Source: Modestobacter sp. DSM 44400 (lineage in GTDB: Bacteria > Actinomycetota > Actinomycetes > Mycobacteriales > Geodermatophilaceae). Taken from it: DNA of 64,000 nt. Below the pieces are notes generated by a model. That model saw only the letters and a list, made by a program, of their open reading frames with translations, ran no database searches and had not been told where the DNA came from. The position numbers and the translations under genes were made by a program. Positions 1 to 8,721 of this stretch are shown here, piece by piece. Location of the stretch: assembly GCF_900107175.1 (NCBI RefSeq), contig NZ_FNOZ01000014.1, positions 30,871-94,870 of the forward strand, in the 5' to 3' direction. Within the stretch, counting starts at the first letter, position 1. Each line of letters begins with the position of its first letter.

Positions 1-1
1 C

Positions 2-238
2 CGGGTGCCCGACCTGGCGCCGGCGCTGGCCGACCAGCTGGTGCGGACCGTGCGGGCGATGCGCGCGCTGGAGTTGAAGAAGTCGCCGTCGATCTCCGAG
101 ACGCTCGACTGGGCGCACACCTTGTTGGCGCTGGGCCTGGACACGCTGGACGAGGCGGCCGTGAAGGCCACGCTGGGTGTGGTGCTCAAGCACTCCAGCG
201 ACCAGGCGCGGGCCGCCGCCGAGCTCCGGCTGAACTGA
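2..238 (+). CDS. C-terminal part of a MoxR-type AAA+ ATPase (5' end outside window)
   Basis: The frame is open from the window edge and ends in TGA at 236-238, so only the last 78 or so residues are present. The visible part is an alpha-helical lid with the segment RTVRAMRALELKKSPSIS followed by a helical tail, as in the C-terminus of MoxR ATPases. The ATPase motifs lie outside the window. The next gene starts inside this stop codon (one-base overlap) and encodes a von Willebrand factor A protein. MoxR and VWA proteins are a well-known pair that act together as a chaperone for metalloenzymes or other complexes. The family call depends mostly on this partner and is moderately secure. Confidence 0.7.
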   Translation, partial: RVPDLAPALADQLVRTVRAMRALELKKSPSISETLDWAHTLLALGLDTLDEAAVKATLGVVLKHSSDQARAAAELRLN

Positions 239-1677
239 TGCCCGCCCCGGACGACACCGTGCCCGGGGGGCTGGCCGGGCACCTGGACGGCTTCGTCCGG
301 GCGGTGCGGGAGGCCGGCGTGCCGGTCGGCATCAGCCAGGCGGTGGACGCCGCCGAGGTGCTCACCGTGGTCGACCTGCTCGACCGGGAGCAGCTGCGGC
401 ACGGGCTGGGTGCCGTGCTGCTGCAGCGGGCGGCCCAGCGGCCGACCTTCGACGTGCTGTTCGACCTGTGGTGGCCGCTGACGGACCGGCCGGGCCGGCC
501 CGGGGGCAGTGCGAATCCGGACGCGGACGACGAGGCGACCGGGGCGGACACCGACGGCATGCCCCCGGCCGGCGGGGACCCCGGGCAGCTGGCCGAGTGG
601 ATGCGGGCAGAGCTGCTGCGGCTGCTGCTGTCCGGCGACGAGGAGGCGCTGCGGCGCTTCGCCCGGCTCGCCGTCGACCAGCTCGGCCAGGGCCAGCCCT
701 CCCCGAGTGGGCAGTCGTTCTTCAGCTACCGGGTGCTGCGCGCGCTGTCGCCGGACACCTTGATCGCCGCCCTGGTCCGCGGCCTGCTCGGGGGAGAGCA
801 GGGCGGCGGGTTGGCCGAGCAGGTCGCCCGGCAGACGGGCAAGGAGCGCGTGGCGGCATTCCGGGCGGCCGTGGAGGCAGAGGTGCGGCGGCGCACGGCC
901 GCGGAGAAGGGCCGGGACAGGGTCGCCCGGACGGCGGTGCGCCCGCTGGCTGACCAGGTCGACTTCCTCCGTGCCCAGCAGTCCGACCTGGCGGAGCTGC
1001 GCCGCACGGTGGCACCGCTGGCCCGGCGACTGGCCGCCCGCCTGTCAGCCCGCCGTCGGCTGGGCCGGGAGGGGCGGCTGGACTTCCGCCGCACCGTGCG
1101 GGCCTCGCTGGCCACCGGCGGCATGCCGCTGGTCACGCACCACCGGCCGCGGGCGGTGCACAAGCCGGAGCTGGTGGTGCTGTGCGACGTCAGCGGCTCG
1201 GTCGCCGGCTTCAGCCACTTCACCCTGATGCTCACCCAGGCGCTGCGCGAGCACTTCACCGGCGTGCGGGCGTTCGCCTTCGTCGACGCCACCGACGAGG
1301 TGACCCGGTTCTTCCGCCCCGGGGTGGACGTCGTCGACGCGATCGCCCGGATCGGCCGGGAGGCCGACGTCGTCGCCTTCGACGGGCACAGCGACTACGG
1401 CAACGCCTTCGAGGTGTTCGCCGAGAAGTGGCCGGCGGCCGTGGGTCCGAAGACCTCGCTGCTGGTGCTGGGCGACGGGCGGACCAACTACCGCCAGCCG
1501 GGGCTGGCCACGCTGGCCGACCTGGTCCGGCGGTCGCGCTCGGCGTACTGGCTGAACCCGGAACCCCGCCGGCTGTGGGGGAGCGGTGACTCTGACGCCG
1601 ACCGCTACCGCGAGGTCATCCCGATGGTCGAGGTGCGCACCGCGGCCCAGCTGGCCGACTTCGTCACCACCCTCTGA
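238..1677 (+). CDS. VWA domain-containing CoxE-like protein, partner of MoxR
   Basis: A 479-residue protein whose ATG overlaps the stop of the MoxR gene. The first 300 residues are helical, Arg/Ala-rich and include a low-complexity acidic stretch near residues 90-110. The C-terminal third is a von Willebrand A domain with the metal-ion-dependent adhesion motif DVSGS starting at residue 317 and a later GDGRTNY segment. This architecture matches CoxE/YeaD-type VWA proteins encoded next to MoxR ATPases, which are thought to help insert metals or assemble complexes. No cox (CO dehydrogenase) genes are visible, so the client is unknown. A hairpin lies just downstream. Confidence 0.85.
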   Translation: MPAPDDTVPGGLAGHLDGFVRAVREAGVPVGISQAVDAAEVLTVVDLLDREQLRHGLGAVLLQRAAQRPTFDVLFDLWWPLTDRPGRPGGSANPDADDEATGADTDGMPPAGGDPGQLAEWMRAELLRLLLSGDEEALRRFARLAVDQLGQGQPSPSGQSFFSYRVLRALSPDTLIAALVRGLLGGEQGGGLAEQVARQTGKERVAAFRAAVEAEVRRRTAAEKGRDRVARTAVRPLADQVDFLRAQQSDLAELRRTVAPLARRLAARLSARRRLGREGRLDFRRTVRASLATGGMPLVTHHRPRAVHKPELVVLCDVSGSVAGFSHFTLMLTQALREHFTGVRAFAFVDATDEVTRFFRPGVDVVDAIARIGREADVVAFDGHSDYGNAFEVFAEKWPAAVGPKTSLLVLGDGRTNYRQPGLATLADLVRRSRSAYWLNPEPRRLWGSGDSDADRYREVIPMVEVRTAAQLADFVTTL

Positions 1678-1704
1678 CCCGCGCTGTCGGACCTCACCGT
1701 CCCG

Positions 1705-1729
1705 CCCACCGGGACGACACGCCGGTGGG
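1705..1729 (+). terminator. Hairpin after the VWA gene
   Basis: Inverted repeat CCCACCGG (1705-1712) and CCGGTGGG (1722-1729) with a 9-base loop, 28 bases after the VWA stop codon. No T-run follows, which is normal for high-GC actinobacterial terminators. It probably ends the MoxR-VWA transcript. Confidence 0.5.
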
Positions 1730-1731
1730 AC

Positions 1732-1990
1732 CGTTGCCATCGGGTTTTCCGCATCCGAGCCGTATCCGGGGAGCGCCGGCCGCGTTGCCCTGGGTGGGAC
1801 GGCGGCTCGCCGCCCGCTGCAGCAAGAGCCCGCACTCGGGGGCGTCGCGGCGGGTGAGCCGCTGAACGACCGGCTGCACGGGGGGGCCGGTCGCCGAAGG
1901 GTGCCGGTCCGCCGCAGTCGAACGCCTGGCCCCGAGGTACTGCGCCCGCCGGAGCCGGTGGTCACACGACTGGCTCCGGTGGGACCGGGC
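1732..1990. other. Intergenic stretch without a recognisable gene
   Basis: About 260 bases between the VWA terminator and the nadD promoter. No open frame here looks like a protein, and I see no RNA gene or repeat. It probably holds the upstream part of the nadD promoter. Confidence 0.4.
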
Positions 1991-1996
1991 TAGGCT
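1991..1996 (+). promoter_or_regulatory. Leaderless -10 box of nadD
   Basis: TAGGCT fits the actinobacterial TAnnnT -10 pattern. It ends six bases before the GTG of nadD, so transcription should begin at or next to the start codon and yield a leaderless mRNA. No ribosome binding site precedes the GTG. Confidence 0.55.
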
Positions 1997-2002
1997 CGTT
2001 CG

Positions 2003-2779
2003 GTGGCCGGACGACTCGGGGTGATGGGCGGCACCTTCGACCCCGTCCACCACGGGCACCTGGTGGCCGCCAGCGAGGTGGCCGACCTCTTCGACCTCGA
2101 CGAGGTGGTGTTCGTCCCCACCGGCCAGCCCTGGCAGAAGTCCGAGCGCGGGGTGAGCCCCACCGAGGACCGCTACCTCATGACGGTGATCGCCACTGCC
2201 TCCAATCCCCGCTTCTCCGTGAGCCGGGTCGACGTCGACCGCGGCGGGCCCACCTACACCATCGACACCCTCACCGACTTGGGCGCTCAGCACCCGGGCA
2301 CCGAGTTGTTCTTCATCACCGGCGCCGACGCTCTCGCCCAGATCGTGGGGTGGCGGGACAACCAGCGGCTGTTCGACATGGCGCACTTCGTCGGCGTCAC
2401 CCGCCCCGGCTACCAGCTCGCCGAGGCCGACCTGCCCGCCGGCGGCGTCAGTCTGGTGGAGATCCCGGCCCTGGCGATCAGCTCCACCGACTGCCGCGAC
2501 CGGGTCCGTCGGGGGTCGCCGGTCTGGTACCTGGTGCCCGACGGCGTCGTGCAGTACATCGAGAAGCGCGGGCTGTACCGCGCGCCCCGGGCTTCCGCCG
2601 TGAACGACGAGGCGCGTGCCGGGACGGGGCTGCGCCGACCGTTCACCGTCTCCGGACCGGCCCCCCTCCACCACCACTCGGGTTCCGACGACCCGGCCGG
2701 TGACCCGGCGCCGTCGCCCGACGGCCCATCCCCCGGGGACCCCCCGTCCCACGACCTGCAGGAGAAGATTCCCCGATGA
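2003..2779 (+). CDS. nadD: Nicotinate-nucleotide adenylyltransferase
   Basis: Transfers AMP to nicotinate mononucleotide to make deamido-NAD, a cytoplasmic step common to de novo and salvage NAD synthesis. The nucleotidyltransferase signature [11 protein letters not shown] is near residue 8, and the [11 protein letters not shown] segment near residue 159 is the second nucleotide-binding motif. The GTG start fits the -10 box just upstream. The protein has 258 residues where the family usually has about 200. The extra C-terminal 55 residues are rich in Pro, Ser, Gly and Asp and look disordered. rsfS starts inside its stop codon. In mycobacteria nadD, rsfS and gpgP are adjacent in this order. 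Confidence 0.95.
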   Translation: MAGRLGVMGGTFDPVHHGHLVAASEVADLFDLDEVVFVPTGQPWQKSERGVSPTEDRYLMTVIATASNPRFSVSRVDVDRGGPTYTIDTLTDLGAQHPGTELFFITGADALAQIVGWRDNQRLFDMAHFVGVTRPGYQLAEADLPAGGVSLVEIPALAISSTDCRDRVRRGSPVWYLVPDGVVQYIEKRGLYRAPRASAVNDEARAGTGLRRPFTVSGPAPLHHHSGSDDPAGDPAPSPDGPSPGDPPSHDLQEKIPR

Positions 2780-3228
2780 CCGCCTCGGCCGAGGCCCGCG
2801 AGACCGCACTGCTCGCCGCACAGGCTGCCGCCGACAAGCTCGCCACCGACGTGTCCATCATCGACGTGAGCGACCGGCTGGCCATCACCGACGCCTTCGT
2901 CCTGGCGTCGGCACCCAACGAACGCCAGGTCCAGTCCATCGTCGACGCGGTGGAGGAGCGGCTGCGCGAACACGGTGTGAAGCCGGTGCGCCGCGAGGGC
3001 GTCGCCGAGTCGCGCTGGGTGCTGCTGGACTTCGTCGACGTCGTCGTGCACGTCCAGCACGCCGAGGAGCGCGCCTACTACTCCCTCGAGCGGCTGTGGA
3101 AGGACTGCCCGGTCATCCCCTTCGTCGACGCTGCCGCGCCGCCCTCGGCACCCGCTGCGCCGGCCGCCCACGACACCGACGAGCTGGGTGACCCTGACCT
3201 CGACACCGCGGGGCAGACCGAGCGGTGA
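2776..3228 (+). CDS. rsfS: Ribosomal silencing factor RsfS
   Basis: A 150-residue RsfS/Iojap-family protein. Members bind ribosomal protein L14 on the 50S subunit and block subunit joining when nutrients are low. The family core is visible: [19 protein letters not shown] near residue 25, and later the segments [20 protein letters not shown] and [12 protein letters not shown]. The last 40 residues are a Pro/Ala-rich acidic tail not needed for the fold. It overlaps nadD by four bases (ATGA) and the following phosphatase by four (GTGA), so the three genes are translationally coupled. Confidence 0.95.
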   Translation: MTASAEARETALLAAQAAADKLATDVSIIDVSDRLAITDAFVLASAPNERQVQSIVDAVEERLREHGVKPVRREGVAESRWVLLDFVDVVVHVQHAEERAYYSLERLWKDCPVIPFVDAAAPPSAPAAPAAHDTDELGDPDLDTAGQTER

Positions 3229-3998
3229 CCGACGGGGTCGCCGTCCCGCCGGTCGCCCGACTGCTGGTCTGGCGGCACGGCCGGACGGAGTGGAACGCCG
3301 GCGGGCGCTTCCAGGGCCAGCTGGACCCACCCCTGGACGACGAGGGCCGGGCACAGGCCGCCCGGACCGCACCGCACCTGGCGGAGCTGCTGTCCGGCCA
3401 GCAGACGGCCGTGATCTCCAGCGACCTGCTGCGCGCCCGTGGGACCGCGGCCGCTCTGGCCCCGTTGCTGGGTGTGCCGGTGCAGGTCGACGAGCGGCTG
3501 CGGGAGCACGGCCTGGGTGCGTGGGAGGGCCTGACCCGGGACGAGGTGGCCGAACGGCATCCCGAGCAGTACGCCGACTGGATGTCCGGGCGCCCGGTGC
3601 GGGGGCGCGGCGGGGAGTCCGCGGATTCCGTGGGGCAGCGGTCGCTGGCCGCCGTGGCTGGGCTCCCTCCGGTGGACGTGGCGGTGCTGGTGACCCACGG
3701 CGGCACGGCCGGTCGGCTGGTCGAGGTGCTGATGGGCCTGGGGGCCGACCACCGGCGGGTCTTCGGGCCGCTGGGCAACTGCCACTGGAGTGAGCTGACC
3801 TTCCAGTCCACCCGGTGGCGCCTGATGCAGCACAACGTCTCGGTGCCGCGACCCGGCCGCGCCCCCACCCCGGTGGACGTCACCCTGGCCGGCCGGCGTT
3901 CCGGAGCGGACGCGGACGGGCACCCGTCGCGCAGTGGAGCGACCCCCGAGGAGGGGGCGCCGGCGGCGTCGCCGGAGGACGCCGACGCGGCGCTCTGA
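3225..3998 (+). CDS. Histidine phosphatase, probable glucosyl-3-phosphoglycerate phosphatase
   Basis: Belongs to the histidine phosphatase (phosphoglycerate mutase-like) superfamily. The catalytic RHGRTEWN motif is near residue 18 and the second catalytic histidine is in LVTHGGTAGR near residue 165. In mycobacteria the gene right after nadD-rsfS is gpgP, which removes phosphate from glucosyl-3-phosphoglycerate in methylglucose lipopolysaccharide precursor synthesis. Synteny supports that role here, but sequence alone does not prove the substrate. The 45-residue C-terminal tail is low complexity. The GTG start overlaps the rsfS stop. Confidence 0.8.
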   Translation: MTDGVAVPPVARLLVWRHGRTEWNAGGRFQGQLDPPLDDEGRAQAARTAPHLAELLSGQQTAVISSDLLRARGTAAALAPLLGVPVQVDERLREHGLGAWEGLTRDEVAERHPEQYADWMSGRPVRGRGGESADSVGQRSLAAVAGLPPVDVAVLVTHGGTAGRLVEVLMGLGADHRRVFGPLGNCHWSELTFQSTRWRLMQHNVSVPRPGRAPTPVDVTLAGRRSGADADGHPSRSGATPEEGAPAASPEDADAAL

Positions 3999-4008
3999 GC
4001 CGCGCCGT

Positions 4009-4014
4009 TAGCCT
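4009..4014 (+). promoter_or_regulatory. Leaderless -10 box of the DegV gene
   Basis: TAGCCT lies six bases before the ATG at 4021. Spacing and sequence match the nadD box, so the mRNA is predicted to start at the ATG. Confidence 0.5.
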
Positions 4015-4020
4015 CGCGAC

Positions 4021-4968
4021 ATGTCCGTCGCCGTGGTCACCGACTCCACGGCCTATCTGCCGGCCGCCCTGATCGGACGGTACGACGTGGAGGTCGTCCC
4101 GCTCTACGTCGTGCTGGCCGGCCGCTCGGGGCGCGAGGGCGCCGACGTCACCCCCGACGAGGTGGCCCGGGCGCTCGGCGTCCGCGGCGGCCAGGTGTCG
4201 ACCTCCCGGCCCACGCCGGGGGACTTCGTGGCCGCCTACCGCCGGCGGCTGGCCGCCGGCGCCGACCGCATCGTGTCGGTCCACCTCTCCGGAGAGCTGT
4301 CCAGCACCGTGGACGCCGCCCGGCTGGCTGCCGCCCAGGTCGGTGAGCACCTGGTGACCGTTCTCGACTCGCGGTCGGCGGCGATGGGCACCGGGTTCGC
4401 GGTGCTCGCCGCCGCACGGGCGGCTGCCTCCGGGGAGGACGCAGCGCTGGTCGCCGCCGCGGCCCGCAACACCGCCGCCGGTGCCCGGGTCTTCTTCGTC
4501 GTGGACACCCTGGACCACCTGCGCCGCGGCGGGCGGATCGGGTCGGCGGCGGCGCTGTTGGGCAGCGCTCTGGCGGTCAAGCCGGTGCTGCACGTGGTCG
4601 ACGGCCGGGTCGTGGCGCTGGAGAAGGTGCGCACGTCGAGCCGCGCACTCAACCGCATCGTCCAGCACGCCGTCGACGTGGCCGGCAGCGGACCGGTGGG
4701 CGTGGCGGTGCACCACCTGGCGGCGCCGGACCGGGCGCAGCGGCTGGCCGACGCGCTCACCGCCCGGCTGCCCGACGTCCGCGAGCTGCACTTCAGCGAG
4801 ATCGGCGCCGCGGTCGGGGCCCACGTCGGCCCCGGCGCCGTCGGGGTCGTGCTCGATCCGTTCCGGCCGGAGGCAGCGGTCGGGGACGCGCCGCCGGTAC
4901 GCGGCCCGGCCGGCGACGACCGCCCGGACGACGCAGGCCAGCACACCGGCCAGCACGGGGACGGTTGA
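4021..4968 (+). CDS. DegV family fatty acid-binding protein
   Basis: A 315-residue DegV-domain protein. It opens with the family signature VTDSTAYLP, and the central TSRPTPGDF and SVHLSGELSST segments line the lipid-binding pocket in known structures. DegV proteins (FakB type) hold a fatty acid for phosphorylation by FakA or act as lipid carriers. No fakA is present here, so the role stays general. A DegV gene also sits between gpgP and the comEA-comEC genes in mycobacteria. The last 45 residues form a disordered tail. Confidence 0.9.
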   Translation: MSVAVVTDSTAYLPAALIGRYDVEVVPLYVVLAGRSGREGADVTPDEVARALGVRGGQVSTSRPTPGDFVAAYRRRLAAGADRIVSVHLSGELSSTVDAARLAAAQVGEHLVTVLDSRSAAMGTGFAVLAAARAAASGEDAALVAAAARNTAAGARVFFVVDTLDHLRRGGRIGSAAALLGSALAVKPVLHVVDGRVVALEKVRTSSRALNRIVQHAVDVAGSGPVGVAVHHLAAPDRAQRLADALTARLPDVRELHFSEIGAAVGAHVGPGAVGVVLDPFRPEAAVGDAPPVRGPAGDDRPDDAGQHTGQHGDG

Positions 4969-5091
4969 GGAGGAGGGGGCGGGCACCCGCTCACCCTGGA
5001 CCTCGGGCCCGTCGAGCGTGGCCCGCCGTCCACAGCCGGGTCCGTCGTCCACAGTCGGCCTGCGGGGGTCGCCCCGGTCGGGAGTGACACC

Positions 5092-5097
5092 TACCGT
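5092..5097 (+). promoter_or_regulatory. Leaderless -10 box of comEA
   Basis: TACCGT eight bases before the GTG at 5106, consistent with TAnnnT. No Shine-Dalgarno sequence lies between it and the GTG. Confidence 0.45.
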
Positions 5098-5105
5098 CCA
5101 GACCC

Positions 5106-5963
5106 GTGCGCTCCTCAGCCCGCCGCAGCGACGACGACGTGATCCGGGCCCGGCTGCGTGCGCTGCTCGCCGGCACCCGCACCGACGGGTGGGTGCCCTC
5201 TGACGAAGACGAGCCGGACGAGTGGACGGACGAGGACGACGGCGAACGGGACGAGGCGGGGCCGGCGGCGCGGCCCGAGGCGGGGTCTGATCCGGCCGGT
5301 CGCCTGCCGGCCGGGATGGGGCGGCACCGGGCGCCGGGCGCCACTGCCCGGCTGGACCCCGGGAGGCCGGGCACGTGGGCGCTGTGGGCGGTCGGCCTGC
5401 TCGCCGCCGTCGCCGTGGCCGGCTGGACGTGGGTGGACCGCCCGGCAGTAGAGCCGGTCCCCGCAGTGCAGACCGCTGCCCCGGCGGCGACCGCGGGGTC
5501 CGCGGCCCCGAGCTCGGCGCCGCCTCCTTCGCCGACCAGCGGCACGGTCGTGGTCTCCGTGGTCGGGCACGTGGCGTCACCGGGCGTGGTGACGCTGCCG
5601 GCGGGCTCCCGGGTCGCCGACGCACTGGCCGCCGCCGGCGGCCTATTGCCCGAAGCTGACCCGGCCGCCGTGAACGCCGCTGCGCTGCTGACCGACGGCG
5701 AGCAGATCGCGGTGGGCGTGTCCGGCGCGCCGGTCCCGCCCGCGGGTCCTTCGGGGGGTGCTGCGCCCGGCGGGCTGCTGGACCTCAACAGCGCCACCGT
5801 CGCCGACCTCGACGCCCTGCCGGGCATCGGGCCAGTGCTGGCGCAGCGGATCGTCGACCACCGCACCACGTCCGGCCCCTTCACCAGCGTCGACCAGTTG
5901 GACGACGTCAGCGGCATCGGGCCGGCGATCTTCGCCCAGCTCGCCGAGCGGGTCACCGTCTGA
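5106..5963 (+). CDS. comEA: ComEA-like helix-hairpin-helix DNA-binding protein
   Basis: A 285-residue membrane-anchored DNA-binding protein. The N-terminal 85 residues are acidic and cytoplasmic. One transmembrane segment (WALWAVGLLAAVAVAGWTWV, about 89-109) is followed by a Pro/Ala/Ser linker, a SLBB domain (about 147-205) and a C-terminal double helix-hairpin-helix module with LPGIGPVLAQRI and VSGIGPAIFAQL. In naturally competent bacteria ComEA binds incoming double-stranded DNA and hands it to ComEC, which is the next gene. Competence has rarely been shown in this group, so the uptake role is by homology. Confidence 0.9.
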   Translation: MRSSARRSDDDVIRARLRALLAGTRTDGWVPSDEDEPDEWTDEDDGERDEAGPAARPEAGSDPAGRLPAGMGRHRAPGATARLDPGRPGTWALWAVGLLAAVAVAGWTWVDRPAVEPVPAVQTAAPAATAGSAAPSSAPPPSPTSGTVVVSVVGHVASPGVVTLPAGSRVADALAAAGGLLPEADPAAVNAAALLTDGEQIAVGVSGAPVPPAGPSGGAAPGGLLDLNSATVADLDALPGIGPVLAQRIVDHRTTSGPFTSVDQLDDVSGIGPAIFAQLAERVTV

Positions 5964-6065
5964 CTGTCTGAGCACACCGGTGGTTCGATGCGCTGGCCGC
6001 CGTCCCCAGCGGCCGCGCCCGTCCACAGCCTGCCTGTGCCGGGCTGTCGGACGGCCGGCCGCTCC

Positions 6066-6071
6066 TAGCGT
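6066..6071 (+). promoter_or_regulatory. Leaderless -10 box of comEC
   Basis: TAGCGT seven bases before the GTG at 6079. It supports choosing this GTG rather than the upstream extension of the frame. Confidence 0.5.
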
Positions 6072-6078
6072 CGCCGGT

Positions 6079-8721
6079 GTGCGGGTGCGACGGCAGGTGA
6101 CGACCGACCGGTGGTCGTGGGTCGACCTCCGGCTGGTGCCGCCGGCAGTCACCGTCTGGCTGCTCACCCTGGTTGCGCGCACCTGGGCCCCGGCGACGCT
6201 GGGAGTCCTGGCCGTCGGCTGCGCGGTGCTGGCGACCGTGCTGCTGGTGCGCGGGCGGAGGCCCGGACTGGCGCGGTGGCCGGCCCGTGCGGCCGTCGCC
6301 GTGGCCTGCCTGGCCGCCGCCACCGCGGTGTCGGCCACCGCTGCGGCACGGGCCGCAGACCGGGCCGGCTCACCCCTGGCCCAACTCGCTGCGGAAGAGG
6401 CGATCGCCCCGGTCCTGGTGCGAGTGGACGACGACCCACGTCCGCTGTCGGGGATGGGGAAACCTCGCGTGCTCATCGCCGCCACGGTCGAAGAGGCCGC
6501 CGGCCTGCCCGTGCGGGGCGGCGCGGTGCTGGTTTTCGGTCCCGCCGCGGAGTGGTCCGGGTTGCTGCCCGGGCAACAGGTGCGGCTGCGGGCGGCGGTC
6601 CGGCCGGCGGAACCCGGCGACGACGTCGTGGCAGTGCTCTCGGCCCGGTCCCCGCCGGTCGGCGCGGGCGGCCCGGGACGGGTGCAGCAGGTGGCCGGGG
6701 TGCTCCGGACCGGCCTGGCCGACTCGGCCGCCCGCGCGCTCGACCCGCGACCGGCCGGCCTGCTGCCCGGGCTGGTGGTCGGCGACACCGGCGCGATGGA
6801 CCCGGCGCTGACCAGCGAGTTCCACCGGGCAGGGCTGTCGCACCTGACGGCCGTGTCCGGCGCGAACGTCGCCATCGCGGTCGCCCTGGTGCTGTGGCCG
6901 TTGCGCCGCCGGGCCGTCGACCGCCGGGTACAGGCAGCGGTCGGCCTGCTGGCCCTGGTGGCTTTCGTGGTGCTGGCCCGGCCGGGTGCGAGCGTGCTGC
7001 GGGCCGGCGCGATGGGTGCGGTCACGCTGGTGGCCCTGGCATCCGGGCGGTCCCGGGCCGCGGTGCCGGCGCTGTCCGCGGCCGTCGCCGTGCTGCTCCT
7101 GTTGGACCCGACGCTGGCCCGGGACGGCGGCTTCGTCCTGTCGGTCGCCGCCACCGTGGCCATCGTGCTGCTGGCGCCGCCGTGGGCACTGGCCCTGCGG
7201 CGGCGGGGCGTCCCACGGCTGCCGGCCGAGGCGATCGCCGTCAGCGCCGCAGCCGGTCTGGTCACCGCGCCGCTGGTGGCCGCGTTCTCCGGGGTGGTCA
7301 GCCTGGTGTCGCTGCCGGCCAACCTGCTGGCCGCGCCCGCCGTCGCGCCGGCCACCGTGCTCGGCCTCGGCGCGGCCGTGATGTCCCCGATCCTGCCGGG
7401 TGCGGCCGACGTGCTGAGCTGGCTGGCCGGCTGGCCGGTGCGCTGGCTGGTGGTCGTCGCCGAGCGCGCCGCAGCCGTACCGGATGGGGCGGCCGGCTGG
7501 CCGGCCGGCCTGCGGGGCGCGGTGCTGCTGGCCGTTCTGCTGGCGGGAGGCGCGGTGGTGCTGCTGCGCTGGCCCCGCCTGCGCCCCCTCTTCCTGGCCG
7601 CACTGCTCGGCGTCGTGCTGCTCGGCTGGCCGCTGCGGCAGGCGGCCCGTGGTTGGCCGCCGGCCGACACCGTCCTGGTCGCCTGCGACGTCGGTCAGGG
7701 CGACGCCCTCGTGCTGCCCACCGCGCCGGGGGAGGGCGTGCTCGTCGACGCCGGCCCGGATGCCACCGGCGTCGACAGCTGCCTGACCCGGCTGGGCGTC
7801 GACCGGCTGCCGCTGGTGCTGCTCTCCCACCTGGACGCCGACCACGTCGCCGGGCTGGCGGGTGCGCTGACCGGCCGGAAGGTCGGCGTGGTCGCCACCG
7901 GGACCCTCGCCCCGACCGACGACCGGGTGGGCTCCCTGGAGCGGTTGGTCGTCCGATCGGGCGGCCGACACGTGGTGCTGGAGCCGGGCGAGATCCGCAC
8001 GGTCGGGGACGCCCGGTTCGAGGTGCTGGCTCCTCGGGCTGCCGCGGCAACGGCCGGCGCGGAGCCCAACGACCTGTCCATGGTAGTGCGCGCCAGTCAG
8101 CGCGGTGTCCGGGTGCTGCTCACCGGGGACCTCGGCGCCGAGGCCGAGCAGCGGCTGGTGTCCGCCGGGGTGGATCTGCAGGCCGACGTCCTCAAGGTGC
8201 CTCACCACGGCAGCGCGGACGCTGATCCGGGTTTCCTGGCGGCCAGCGGTGCGCAGGTGGCGGTGGTGTCCGTGGGCGTCGATAACACCTACGGCCACCC
8301 CACGGACCGGCTGCTCGACTGGCTCGCCGAGGACCGGATGCGGGTCTATCGCACCGACCGGGACGGCGACGTCGCCGTGGTCGGCCGAGCCGGGGACTGG
8401 GGCGTGGCGGTGCGCGGGCCGGACACCGTCGCCCGGGCCACGGCCGGTGGGCTGCCGGTCGCTGGGGTGCCCGTCGACCTGCGCCGTGCGGCCCGTTGCG
8501 CGGCGACCGGACGGTCTGTACCGCGTGACACGATGGGCCCGTGGCAGCAGCACCCCCGGCACCGACGTCGCACCTGCGGGTGGTGGTGGGCGAGGAGGAG
8601 CTGCTGCGTGCCCGCGCGGTCTCCGCCGTCCGGGCGGCGGTCCGCGACGCCCATCCCGACTCCGAGGAGCACGAGCTCGTCGCCGGCGGCCTGCCGATGG
8701 GCACCCTGGCCGAGGCGCTGA
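6079..8721 (+). CDS. comEC: ComEC/Rec2-family DNA uptake channel
   Basis: A large polytopic membrane protein thought to pass single-stranded DNA across the membrane. The N-terminal third has several transmembrane helices. The competence domain follows, with HLTAVSGANVAIAVAL near residue 255. A C-terminal metallo-beta-lactamase-like domain begins at DVGQGDALV (about residue 537) with metal-binding SHLDADHVAG near 584 and VPHHGSAD near 710. The frame stays open to 8721, giving 880 residues and overlapping holA by 181 bases. Recognisable ComEC sequence ends near 8490, so the last 75 or so Arg/Pro-rich residues may be run-on caused by loss of an earlier stop. Confidence 0.88.
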   Translation: MRVRRQVTTDRWSWVDLRLVPPAVTVWLLTLVARTWAPATLGVLAVGCAVLATVLLVRGRRPGLARWPARAAVAVACLAAATAVSATAAARAADRAGSPLAQLAAEEAIAPVLVRVDDDPRPLSGMGKPRVLIAATVEEAAGLPVRGGAVLVFGPAAEWSGLLPGQQVRLRAAVRPAEPGDDVVAVLSARSPPVGAGGPGRVQQVAGVLRTGLADSAARALDPRPAGLLPGLVVGDTGAMDPALTSEFHRAGLSHLTAVSGANVAIAVALVLWPLRRRAVDRRVQAAVGLLALVAFVVLARPGASVLRAGAMGAVTLVALASGRSRAAVPALSAAVAVLLLLDPTLARDGGFVLSVAATVAIVLLAPPWALALRRRGVPRLPAEAIAVSAAAGLVTAPLVAAFSGVVSLVSLPANLLAAPAVAPATVLGLGAAVMSPILPGAADVLSWLAGWPVRWLVVVAERAAAVPDGAAGWPAGLRGAVLLAVLLAGGAVVLLRWPRLRPLFLAALLGVVLLGWPLRQAARGWPPADTVLVACDVGQGDALVLPTAPGEGVLVDAGPDATGVDSCLTRLGVDRLPLVLLSHLDADHVAGLAGALTGRKVGVVATGTLAPTDDRVGSLERLVVRSGGRHVVLEPGEIRTVGDARFEVLAPRAAAATAGAEPNDLSMVVRASQRGVRVLLTGDLGAEAEQRLVSAGVDLQADVLKVPHHGSADADPGFLAASGAQVAVVSVGVDNTYGHPTDRLLDWLAEDRMRVYRTDRDGDVAVVGRAGDWGVAVRGPDTVARATAGGLPVAGVPVDLRRAARCAATGRSVPRDTMGPWQQHPRHRRRTCGWWWARRSCCVPARSPPSGRRSATPIPTPRSTSSSPAACRWAPWPRR

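Noticed and set aside
5643..7670. Very long open frames on the strand opposite comEA/comEC (and similar ones across the window)
   Set aside because: High third-position G/C removes stops in other frames. These frames are Arg/Pro/Ala-rich, have no recognisable domains and lie opposite well-supported genes.
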